From Branchiostoma belcheri (lineage: Eukaryota > Chordata > Leptocardii > Amphioxiformes > Branchiostomatidae): 64,000 bases of DNA. The notes under the pieces were generated by a model. The model was not told the DNA's origin. It saw only the letters and a program-made list of their open reading frames with translations, and did no database searches. The position numbers and the translations under genes were made by a program. The stretch covers positions 8,462,696-8,526,695 of the forward strand of contig NW_017803909.1 in NCBI RefSeq assembly GCF_001625305.1. Direction: 5' to 3'. This document shows positions 25,020 through 36,364 of the stretch, piece after piece. Each line of letters begins with the position of its first letter. Position 1 is the stretch's first letter.

Positions 25020-25378
25020 CTGGGGAAACAACACATCAGAGAGTTCAGACTTCTGGGTTTTCAGGTATTGGAACTGTGGATATTATGTAATTTCATCGTT
25101 TATGTCATACCTGGGCTGCGATAACGTTCGATACAGCACATTACAGGTGTTCTGGCCTGTGTGATAACTAGCGGTACGGCAAAGGGTTCTCTTTTGGTAT
25201 CACAAGTGCTTCCAAATGTTCCATAGAAAAATTCGAATGCGCGTGCTGCTTTCGAAACTTTGAACACAGAATTCGGATGTTGGAATTGACGCCATTACAA
25301 TTTTTGTTTAGATACACCAAATTTGGGCACATTTCGCATTGAAATGTCTGGTTTTTCAGGTGGGTATGGCATAAATAA

Positions 25379-25495
25379 TGGTGTATTCCGCATCACCCTA
25401 TTGGTCCCAGCCCTCCCACGGATCGGATCTTCCTCTGGCCTTCGGGCGATCCGACCCGCGGTTGGGCTGATAGCTCGGGCAATACGGAATACATG
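25379..25495. repeat. Compact imperfect inverted repeat
   Basis: Outer arms GTATTCCGCATCACCC / GGGCAATACGGAATAC enclose an inner hairpin CACGGATCGGATC / GATCCGACCCGCG. Just upstream of the first assembled AKTIP exon. Confidence 0.7.
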
Positions 25496-26289
25496 CTGTA
25501 GTATTCTATGGGTATTACACCATTCAACAAGTGCTACATGGAAGGGAAACAATAGAACTCACAAGTCAGCCACCCAAAACAATACACAATGTCATGTACT
25601 TCCATACTCAGAAGTAAATTGACTTATACAAATTGACTTATTAAACTGTAAAAGACAATAATTCTTAACATTTACGAATGCTGAATATGAGGTAAAATAC
25701 TTCATTTGAAGTCACTAAACCCGTGTTGAAATTACATGTACATTGTATGTCAGTTTCCGGTACTAATTATTTTTTAACGATTGTAAATAATTGTGAAAAC
25801 TTTGGCCAACAGCCTACTGTACAGTAAAGTTCTGTAGTTCCCTCAGGGTCAGACCTTATTGTTTGTTAAGTCAGGAAGGAAGGAAGCACAGCAAGATAGT
25901 CCAGATATACAGCACAAAAAACTACACAGGCCCCGACACTAACATGGGGCAGCCAGATAACTCTTTATCTAAAAGGCTGACTTACACTGTATTGAGAAGA
26001 GTTTTAATGGTCCTGTTATCTTATGAAGGGTGTTTTGGTTTGTTTCTGCATTCAAGAATATTGGCAAACTGTTACTACAAGGCATATGTGTACAGTGGGT
26101 ACAGGTAAATGTATTGTTTCACATACATGTACTTTTGATTGTTGCGCACCTAAAACCTTTATTTTGTCTATGAGAAATTTACGAATTATCATTAATTTAT
26201 TTTAGGCAATGTGCAGGGATTATCTCAACTAATTTATGCAATGATGTGCTGTCTTTCATTTCATTACTTAATTGGGAATATTGAATTAA

Positions 26290-26452
26290 TGAATTCCCTA
26301 ACTGAAGCTAGGTACTTTACCTGAGTAAAGTGAGGAAATACGTGTGAACTACCTTTCCCAATGGTACAACACTGGAAACTGCTACAGATTCGAACCCAGA
26401 ACTTTTAGATATACAACCCTATAAACCACAAGACAACCTTGCAACCACCATA
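26290..26452 (-). mobile_element. tRNA-derived SINE, minus strand
   Basis: On the minus strand: B-box TGGGTTCGAATCTG, then TTGTACCATTGGGAAAGG and CACACGTATTTCCTCAC, a block also seen at 41335-41395. Confidence 0.7.
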
Positions 26453-27715
26453 GATACAGTATATCTCTATCCTCAACTTGACAGTTTCAGGCTAGGTAAA
26501 TACAGCACTGTTTGATAGTAATAAATAGAGACATCAGCCCGTGGCTGTGTAGACTAGACCATGGGCCACTTTCTCCCCACAACACACATGGAGCCCCCCA
26601 GGTCACAAGTGCAACCAATTACTGTGTCGGACACAGAAGATGATGTGGGGACCCCTGCCCTTCCCAGCATGACCCTTGTCACCCCCCTCCTACAGCACAT
26701 TCAGTAGCAAATATGGGAATCAGGCTAGATGGGGTCGAAAAAAAATTGGATGCCACTTCTGGTGGGAAACTAAAACCAAGTACAATACAATGGCTTTAAT
26801 ATTGGCTTTAGAATTAATAGATATAATCAGTAAACAGTTTCATGACGTTATGAACTTAAATTTTGTACTCTAATGATTTTCATAACTTACAACTATATTT
26901 TTAAAGATTTACAGTCTTTGTTTACTTTGCATGTTTTTTTTTACTGATGTACATTTGGGCCGGGAGCTGGAAAAGGTGCTTCACCTGTTCTCTCTCCCCT
27001 TCCAAATATATCTGGTGGAAAATTTTAATAAAGAAATACGTATGACTTGAAAGTGTGTAAAGAATCTTAGCTTTACATACATGTATATGTATATTTTGAC
27101 AAAAACAATATCGTATTGGGTGGGCAAAAAATTACAAGACGTAATGTGCCACCACTAAACAAATTTTAAAGTGCAGATATTTACATTGGTTTTTCTCTAG
27201 AGCATCTTTGGAGGTCTTTGCCTGATAAGATTAAAAGAGTGAGAGGGATCATAAACTACCCCCTATAGTTGTACACATGGCCAACATCACATGGTAGCTC
27301 AGTAGATAGCCTTTTTGATTGAACTGAGCATCCTGATTGCCAGTTGTGCTGGAAATCACTCATGGCATGACCAACGTTTCCTCCACATGTGTACCAGTGA
27401 GCCTTGACACTAGTATACTACATTCATGTACCTTATATATAACCCTCAGCCAAAATCACTCACTTGCTTCGGTTGTCAGAATAAGGCCAAGGTTTAGCAA
27501 GCCACATACCTAATACTAAGTATCTGATACCAGCCCAGAAAAGAACAAGAAACAGTCATGCCTTCAAATGCTAGAGTTATCAACCAAGAATTGAGGTGTT
27601 CAAAAACTTGTATTTCCCAAGAACTACCGTAGACAGGAACTTGTTGCCACCAAGCACAGTTAGGACATCATCACTAGAAAGCTTTAAACAACTCCTGCAA
27701 TTAAATGCGCAAAGA

Positions 27716-27830
27716 TTGAGTGTAACAAGTCATTTGGCGTGATATAGCTAGCTGCCGCCGCGCCGAGTGTCTGGGAAGCTGGTGTGTTGTACCGTCTTTA
27801 CTGATACAGGTACCTACCCCTTTCCCAGTC
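27716..27830 (-). mobile_element. SINE 3' portion, copy 2
   Basis: Same segment as 4995-5105 and 40690-40806, diverged; head missing. Confidence 0.65.
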
Positions 27831-28282
27831 TGTCGGATAGATAATACAGTAACTATACCAGTACACCAGGACAATTAAAAATTTCCCTTCCTCTGGTTTG
27901 TATTCACAGTTGAGTCTTATTAATGTTGACATATCTTCTCAGAAACACCTGGCCCTGGCTCACCCCTAGACATGCCATCAGCATGTCCCCACATTTTTGA
28001 GCTTAACCAAAATTGGATAACCCGATGATGATATCATCTCCTTTAATTAGATCAAACTATTTATCCAATTTGCTGCTGAAAAACAATTGTGACATCCAAT
28101 CTTTCATTCTGTATTTGAAGGGCAGACTTTAGTTTTGCACTTTCAATTGTTATACTATGAACTAAAATTCATATCAGCTAGCATATGATGATATGGATCA
28201 GCTACTGAGCTAGTCTGGGGCAATGTGTTTTGCTAAGATAAAGCTACCCTGGCATAGTACATGCAGAAGTCTTTACCAAGGG

Positions 28283-28590
28283 TTTCAAACATCATAGTTC
28301 TAAACTACTAATAGATATAGCAATATAGAGTAATCGTATATTAAGATGAATTTGAATATAGCTAAAGCCAAGACTCCTTGTGTAGGTCAAGTACAGTCAA
28401 CAAGGATTCCACCTTCCAAAGATTAAATGCTAAGGACCTTTCAAACATCATAGTTCTAAATTTCTAATAGATATAGCTATAAAATCGTATATAAAGATGA
28501 ATTTGGGTATAGCTAAAGCCAAGACTCCTTGTGTGGGTCAAGTACAGTAAACAAGGGTTCCAACTTCCAAAGATTAAATGCTAAGGACCT
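28283..28590 (+). repeat. Tandem duplication, two ~154 bp units
   Basis: Both units run from TTTCAAACATCATAGTTC to TTAAATGCTAAGGACCT, with scattered substitutions and a small deletion. Confidence 0.85.
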
Positions 28591-29179
28591 CTTAATAGCT
28601 TTTTAAAGAAGCTTGATCTATCTGCCTTTAAGTCTTCCTCCATCTGATAAGAGACTGGAACATAAGTAAACCTTTGTGTAAAACTGTTCATTTTCCCTGG
28701 TGAAGTGCCTGGGGACTGTAGGGTTCAAGTTCCAGATGTGCTCCCAGCACAATGCCTCCTCAGTCACTGGTTACACTCTGGTGTATCATTTTTCTGCACT
28801 TGTCCCAGTCAGTTGGCAGTGTTACAGCTTTAACACTGAGGCTCTCACTCCTGCCTAAGCCCATTTATAACCAATAGGTACTAGCTGCTAAATGGCTTTC
28901 ATTCAAAGAGGTAAGTTGTTGACTGACACACTGTAAAGTTAAGTTTAAATAAAATGGTTATCTAGTTGCGGTATCTGTAGTAGTTAACACAGGGAAGGTA
29001 AAAAAGCTAATAACAATGCTAACAAAAAGAAGCACCTTCTGTAATTTCAAAACAAAATCACAAATTCTTTCTCCCATAAGCACAAAAGCATCCCTTGACT
29101 CTCCGACGACATGAAATATCAGTGAACAAAATCACCAAAATGGCTTCAAAAGAAAAACAAGACATCGTTGTCTTCTTAC

Positions 29180-29359
29180 TGCTTTCTGGAGCTCCAGGAG
29201 GAAGGAGTCATGGCTGGGGGCACGTCTCAGTTTGAACAAGTCCTTCTGGAATTTCTTCAGCACAAGACGTTTGTACATAATTTCCGCAAGATGTCCGTGG
29301 TACCCCGGCGCCATGGGGTGAGCTAGGCTGTCAGACGTTGTTGTCGTTGTTGTTGTCAT
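29180..29359 (-). CDS. Possible first coding exon upstream of AKTIP, unrecognised
   Basis: Open for 60 codons from an ATG, ending at GCA|GTAAGA in phase 0, which fits the phase-0 acceptor of the AKTIP exon at 25019. It begins with a Thr run from a (GTT)n tract (MTTTTTTTSD), then a basic, probably helical stretch HLAEIMYKRLVLKKFQKDLF and APSHDSFLLELQKA. Joined to AKTIP it would give about 332 residues. The sequence does not resemble the vertebrate AKTIP N-terminus that I know, so it may instead be the first exon of another gene or a non-coding 5' exon. No pyrimidine tract precedes it, which suits a first exon. Confidence 0.4.
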
Positions 29360-30978
29360 ACTGCTGATGTAGTTATAACCCTTGTTGTTGTCCTTGTTTT
29401 ATGTCTAATAGATTGCTAGACGTGGTCTCTTGGTGCTCGTTATCGCGTGGTTCAGTTCAGAGTTAGAAAGTCTTGGTGCCTTATGCTTGTGTGAACTGGA
29501 AGTGTCTTTATGAGAGCACATCGAAGCGGTGCGTACTCTCAATGTACCGGGAGAGGAAATCTTGCATAGCATAGGAGATACAAACTACACAGTTCACACG
29601 GAGTTCACATCATCAAGCACTGGTGAAACACTCTTGTTCTTCTCTGCACAGCTATTCTCTTGGGAGTATACACTGTTGATTCCTCTTCGTTCTACTGTAG
29701 AGTTCACTTCAGTTCCACACAGGTAACTGAGAGATTGTGTCGTATCACATTCCACTCTTGACTTGGTCTCCGCATAAAACGTCTTGTCCTCATGGCAACA
29801 TGTCAGTCAGCAGCAAACAAGTACAGGGGAGCAAATTTCTGCAGCAAGTAAATCACTTGTTTTTCATCTCACAGTTGAAAATCATGAAAACTCAGCGGCA
29901 ACTCTTGGGAAAACCAGCCATCACTCACTTCCAGATAAAACTAACTTCTCTTCTTGTCCTATAAACGAGACTTGAGCTGAGGGAAAAAAACAAGTCGTCT
30001 GACGCCTTGGCACTGTTCCTGTAGCTTGGCACTGTTTTCTGTTCTCAGTCCAACACCTTTGCACACGAGGCGCACACTTAACGCTATACACTCCGGGCCT
30101 CAAGTGCACAGCAACCGACAATACCTCTTGCCAGTCATCCTGTTGATCCTAGTACTTGCACTCTTTCAACACAGCCAGGCGCTGAAGCCTCTCCCAGTCA
30201 ATTACTACCCTTCTGATGACCTTTCACCTCCAGGGGAGGAACACACAAGTCTCCTGGGGCACAGCGGCAAATCAGATGATAAACTGTTGCTGCCAACTTT
30301 ACAAGACCAAGAGCTGTTTACCAAATGGTGAAAATAATTTTCAGCACACAGGTACAGCAGTGTTTGGAGGTAGAAGGACAAGCGTAGGATTAAAATGTTC
30401 CTGCTAGGGAAGCCGATGTCAATCAAAGTCATATTGACAGGGAAAACTGACCCCCTTATCCCACAGGAAGTGAGGGATAGATTATCATGGCCAAGAAAGA
30501 ACACAGAGAACTTAATCTTCCACAGACACCTTAAAGGCATCCAATGCGATTTCAGAGCAGCAAAAACTGGAAATATTCTGAATCTTTATGGTGTTCACAC
30601 ATAATACTGCTTCACATTAGCACATTTCAATAAGTATTTCATTCTTTGGGTATGTATTACTGCAGAAACAAGCCACAAAATGAGTTCTTTATTTTTTGGG
30701 TGGTACCCTAAAAATCAGCCAAGGGTTATCCCAGAAACCATTTTCCGTCAGAATTTTGAGTCTTTTTGCTCCATGAGAGTCAATATACATTGGGATAATG
30801 TGGTTTCAACTCAGTATGTAGATAAGTGACTAGAATATTGACTTTAAAAATTGGGTTTCCAAGCCCTAGTAAAAATTACAATGGATGCCTTTAACATTAG
30901 AGGGCTGTATCCTATTCACAAAGGACACAATTTCTGTTGTTCTTTGACAGACTAGAGAACAATACTGGCACCTACTTA
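29360..30978. other. Spacer upstream of 29359 with no supported gene
   Basis: A (GTT)n tract lies at 29335-29355. Several 60-110 codon frames on both strands have no recognisable domains or splice context. It may contain the promoter of the 29180-29359 exon. Confidence 0.4.
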
Positions 30979-33541
30979 CAGTACCGTTCGCGTTATAGTT
31001 ACCCTAACGGCCGTTACTAACGCGTTTTTTTTCCGTTACTTTTCCGTTACTTTTCCGTAAGTTTTCCGTAACTTTCGCGTAAGTTTTCCGTTACTTTTCC
31101 GTTACTTTTCCGTTAGACTTCTGCATTCATATGCAGGCCGCGGTAACATCACAGAATAATGGGAGGAGTACTAATTTACCTCATGCGGGGCGGGAAATTA
31201 CCGATACACACCGCTGGAACCGCGGAAGGAACGTTGATCTAGCCTGCATTTTACTATATTGTAACGTTTAAAACGTTTTACGATCACCGGCGCAATTCAA
31301 TTAGATAGACATTTTCTTTTGTCACTGTTGCCCAGGCAAGCGTTTCTATAGTTTGTCAACTTTGGTTTGCTGTTTTTCTCTGTTAACTTATTTTACCACC
31401 GAATAAGCAAACCTAGATGATCTGAAGTTATAAATGCCCCGGTCCGTCGTACATAATAGGCGGCGGGCGTGAGGTAACGTTAGGGATGTGCAAAAACATC
31501 GTGGAAAATTCCTATAACACTCGAAAAAAGGCAGCATATTTACACGTGCCCACCAACATTTTTATGGCTAATTATTGACCAGTTTTGGGGAGTTTTGTTA
31601 TGTCCTTGGAGTTTTGTTTAGAGTGGGACGGAAAGCCGTGCCGCCACTCCGACTCCATGCACTTCCGTGTTACATTACGTTGTATGTGACCAACAAAATT
31701 ACGCCAAAGGCACCATAAATCCACATGTACATATATTTTTTTTCCCGAAAATTCTTTTGAGTACGCATTTCGTCACTAGGATGTTGCTAATTAGTCGTAG
31801 AAATAAGGTAGAAACCAGCGTAAATGTGGCTCTCTCGAGATCATTTCGCGCGGGGAAGGGCGCCCCAGCATGCAACGGGCTTCGTTCTAGCCAATCACAG
31901 CGCAGGTCATCTAAGGTGAACCAATCAGAGCGTAGCTACTTGCATATTATAATGAGCATGCTGCACACAGGGCGGCAGCAGCCAGGGCGACCGGCCCTGA
32001 GTGCGCGGGAAATGTGTTTTGCAACTATATTTTTACGGGGATTTTCTGACGTTTGACGCTGACTTTGGCACGATATGATCGCACTACCATGTACACGCTA
32101 CCGTAGGCGGCAAATGAGTGGTCATTTTTATATAATCGTCGAGAAATTTTGGCGTTATGCACCCGGAAGTGAGCCGATCTCAGTTTGCGTTCCCTCGATT
32201 TTTGACAGTTTCCCCCCTCAAAATAAGAAACGAAACTACCGCTATTAAATAGAACCATGTATTACAATTATCATTTCCACATGATAGATCTATTATATAT
32301 TCCTTTATTACCTATGATATCATCATGGTTGTGGAAAGTCCTCAGCTGGCGAACCGAGTCCTTGCGCCGGGAGTGACAGTACATTTTACCGCTAGTACTA
32401 AGCCGCGCGCNNNNNNNNNNNNNNNNNNNNAAAGGTGAACCAATCAGAGCGTAGCTACTTGCATATTATAATGAGCATGCTGCACACAGGGCGGCAGCAG
32501 CCAGGGCGACCGGCCCTGAGTGCGCGGGAAATGTGTTTTGCAACTATATTTTTACGGGGATTTTCTGACGTTTGACGCTGACTTTGGCACGATATGATCG
32601 CACTACCATGTACACGCTACCGTAGGCGGCAAATGAGTGGTCATTTTTATATAATCGTCGAGAAATTTTGGCGTTATGCACCCGGAAGTGAGCCGATCTC
32701 AGTTTGCGTTCCCTCGATTTTTGACAGTTTCCCCCCTCAAAATAAGAAACGAAACTACCGCTATTAAATAGAACCATGTATTACAATTATCATTTCCACA
32801 TGATAGATCTATTATATATTCCTTTATTACCTATGATATCATCATGGTTGTGGAAAGTCCTCAGCTGGCGAACCGAGTCCTTGCGCCGGGAGTGACAGTA
32901 CATTTTACCGCTAGTACTAAGCCGCGCGCCTTACAAAAATTATAATAATTTTTCTTTTGTGTCAAAAACCGCCGTGAATTTAAGGCATGAGTTACCGATT
33001 TATATTTCTTCTACGGCAGATATTTCTTGTTTCGTCACGTCCCATGACGTCCTGTGAGAGCGGTAGGCCGCCGCTGGTACAAAATGTACAAGACATCGTC
33101 TGCCCACTGCTACACTTTGTTGACATACATTGTATTACACAACGTAATTTTCCGCTAGAAATAACTATAGAATAGCATTAAAAGATAGCACAATTCGCTT
33201 CACACAGTCGACACATGGATAAACCACAAAGTTATTTTACGAATCACATGTCCACTTGCCTCTGGTGCTGTTATTTTTCAAGGGGCAACATCGTAACACA
33301 TTAGCGGACGCCCCAGGAGGTGGCAAATTGCTATTGTCTTGTCGGCGCGCAAAACAAACATGAAATCCGACCCTATCACATTAACGCAAACGGTAACGCG
33401 TTAGAAATAATTTCTGACGATTTTCTAACCATTTTCTGACGAAAATCTAACCAAATACTGACGATTTTCTAACCATTTTCTGACGAAAAAATAACTCGTT
33501 AGTAACGGGGTACCCGGTTAACTATAACGCGAACGGTACTG
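30979..33541. mobile_element. Non-autonomous DNA transposon with CAGT termini and TA target site
   Basis: Inverted ends read CAGTACCGTTCGCGTTATAG, flanked by TA on both sides (30977-30978 and 33542-33543). Inside the ends are short tandem units: TTTCCGTTAC repeats on the left and TTTCTGACGA/TTTCTAACCA repeats on the right. CAGT ends with a TA duplication suit the Tc1/mariner group, though the subterminal arrays are unusual. No transposase reading frame is visible. The interior is GC/CpG-rich compared with flanking DNA. True length is about 2 kb, because one 498-base block is duplicated around an assembly gap. Confidence 0.7.
31913..32929. repeat. 498 bp block duplicated either side of an assembly gap
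   Basis: Positions 31913-32410 and 32432-32929 read as the same 498 bases, separated by 20 N (32411-32430). Both copies start AAGGTGAACCAATCAG and end AAGCCGCGCGC. This is the classic trace of a failed contig join (or two haplotypes placed in series), not a biological duplication. Confidence 0.9.
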
Positions 33542-33763
33542 TAGCAGGGAGTTTAAAAACATACAAAGGCTACATAATTCAGCTGCAGCTTTTAGCAGTG
33601 CTATGCAGGATGGTGTCACTTTTCATGTAACAAAGACATCTGAATACATGTGCAAAAACCACTAATCTTTGCACAGTAGGTACAGTAGGAGTCAGTAATT
33701 TGTCACTGCATGTTGCATGTACATGTATGAAAGGAATATGTAAGAAAGCTTTTATTCTCATTA

Positions 33764-33905
33764 GGCCATGTTGATTTGATTATATGGATGACATCCTCTG
33801 GGAACCCCAAAACTGATGCGCGTGTGCGAATAAAAACAAGTTTTGCAAAAAAAAGGGGGCTTTCATTATGAAATCTACATGGTCATAAAGATTGCCATTT
33901 TTCAG
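33764..33905. mobile_element. Family 3 MITE, truncated copy
   Basis: Starts GGCCATGTTGATTTGATTAT after TTA and matches one half of 35974-36364; the other end is missing. Confidence 0.65.
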
Positions 33906-35097
33906 CCATTATTTATTTTCACCGTTGTATATTCTAACCATAATTTTTTTTTCAAATGAAGGTAAGAACTGCCTTTCATCTTTTACTCAAATCACAATTT
34001 ATTTTTTTCATGTGCATTTGGCATTATCACTTAACCATTATATGATACAGTAATAAGCTGTAGCTTTGGTGTAATGCTCTCCTGGCTAGATTGGAATATT
34101 ACAGTGTGCAGTTAGAATGTTAATAACCTGGAACCAACACAACTGCGACACATGATTGCATCACACTCAACATGCATCAAAACCCTTTACCAAAGTTATA
34201 CTGGCACCACCTAACAAATCACTGCGGTACTGCAGCATAGAATTACAATGCAAGATTTTACCAGTCCAAACCTCCATACTAAATCATTCAATGGTATACA
34301 GAAAACTCTAATAGAGAGATAAAGACCTAGTCAAATACACTGGGGCTGGTTTCTTGTATCCTTGTACCAATGCAAAATAATTCACTTAACACCTATACTA
34401 TAGGTTGTAGTGTGGTTTACAGTACACTGTCTGACATTATATTACAATTTATACAAATTACAGATAAATGTAGAGGTAGCTCAATAAGCTATGCAGTTTT
34501 AGCCAAATGAAAGCACTAACATAATATTTCAGCCATAGAACATATCATTGAGGAAAAACAGGTCAGACTGGCAACTGTAGCTTGAATGTACCACAATAAC
34601 ATGATACAACTGTTCAACTTCAAGGGCCATTGAAGCACATACACATGTACAGCTGCTGTATTATATTCAGACTTGGCTGCTTTGTTGTCACAGATCCTGC
34701 ACATCAAAGCGCAAACATATTGTATTGTAAACTTCAAGAGCTCATTTGATAATCAATATTTGGTATTACTATCGTCATTGGCCTAATTTGTAGCAGCCAG
34801 ATAGCAACCTGCAAAAATCTGTAGCCTGCCTGATGGTGAAGAAAGGACAGGGGCCTGCACCATGCCATAGATGCCTTACTGAAACAATTTCTGTCGCCGT
34901 CGTGTGTATATTTAAATGTGACTATATGTGGCACCCTGACCATGTCCCAACCTGGCACGTATGTAAACCACAGCGTCACAGCTGGCACAGTTCTATTGAG
35001 TTTTTTTAAAACTTTAAAAACATGACCAGGTCCTATTCAGTTTCTGGCAGTGCAAGCCACCCAAAAGAAATCATAAAATAGCATCAGAAGGGTATAT
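33906..35097. other. AT-rich spacer
   Basis: No exon-like segment, RNA gene or clear repeat seen. Confidence 0.4.
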
Positions 35098-35362
35098 GAG
35101 GGCCTGCATGGGGAGGTACCGACAACGCTCTACGTTAAATTTGGAAAGCTGGCTATGTATTACGGAAGCCTCTCTATTACGCTTTACGATAAATTCCAAG
35201 TGGCCACAATGCATTACGTAGGATTAAAACGGCAAATACGTTCTACGAAAAATGTGCCAATTATGAATTAGCCTCTACGTTGAATTAGAGTGGTCCGTCT
35301 ACGCTCTACGTTGAATTAAAACAGCCGATTACGCTCTAAGGAAAATTGCATGCGGGCCCCCA
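35098..35362. mobile_element. Element with GGGGGCCCGCAT end, copy 2 (inverted)
   Basis: Starts GAGGGCCTGCATGGGG, ends GCATGCGGGCCCCC; the interior has CTCTACGTTGAATTA units. Confidence 0.75.
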
Positions 35363-35973
35363 TATATTACAGTAGCAAATTACATGGATGCAAAACACAT
35401 ATTCCCATCTGTCACAATCAACTGTTCACATAGTACTGTTGCCATGCAATAATGGTTCACACACTTTGTGCATATACTAGTATACAGAAAATGACATGTA
35501 ATATAACGATGGGAGCTGTTCTTCCTTTTACCCTAATCGAAAAATGGGAAATGTACAGTTTTGAAGCTGGTATTACAGAATACTCAATACTTCCTATTTG
35601 ATAGCATGGGCCATAAAGATATTATAGATCTTTGATACACATGGTAAAGTTAGTTTTCCCTTCTCCATCCCATAAGACCCTTCTAACACATACCCTCTTG
35701 CTCCTAGTTGGAGTTGGTCAAGGGTGAATGGTAACACCAATTTAGAATGGGGGCAGGTCAGTGGGTCAAGAACTAGTGCATCAATATCACTGTCAATATG
35801 TCGGTCAAGGCAAACATCTACTTCCTATTGGGGAGATACATGTAGCTTTTAAGTACAAGTGGGTTACGACCTTATGGAAATCATCTGACACCTACAGATG
35901 CTTTTAGTACATCTCTTGTCACTACATAGCCTTAATATGTGTGATCAGTTATTTTAAATGCCATTTGCCATAA

Positions 35974-36364
35974 GGCCATGTTAATTTGATTATATGGATG
36001 ACATCTACGTGCACATGAATTTTCGGCCGTTTAAAAAAAAAAGGTTTACAACCATACTGTAAATCGTACAAAACAGTTGCAAAATCAGCAAAAATATACC
36101 GTAAGTTGCAAAAAAAAATAATAAAAATGATACCAATGTTGCAGATTGCCAAAATCAAATGAAAAAAGACGAAAATGTCAAGAAATGAATTTGAAGAGTA
36201 GATTATTCGCCATATCATATCATGTCATTTGCTCAACCTTCATGACAACGTAGATTTCATAATGAAAGCAACTTTTTTTTTGCAAAACTTTTTTTTATTC
36301 ACACACTCGCATCACTTTTTGGGTTCCCAGAGGATGTCATCCATATAATCAAATCAACATGGCC
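35974..36364. mobile_element. PIF/Harbinger-like MITE, family 3
   Basis: Ends GGCCATGTTAATTTGATTAT and its inverse, flanked by TAA (35971-35973, 36365-36367). Confidence 0.8.

Noticed and set aside
32025..32777. Two identical 77-codon minus-strand frames
   Set aside because: They are the same stretch duplicated by the assembly gap, within a transposon, with no recognisable domain.
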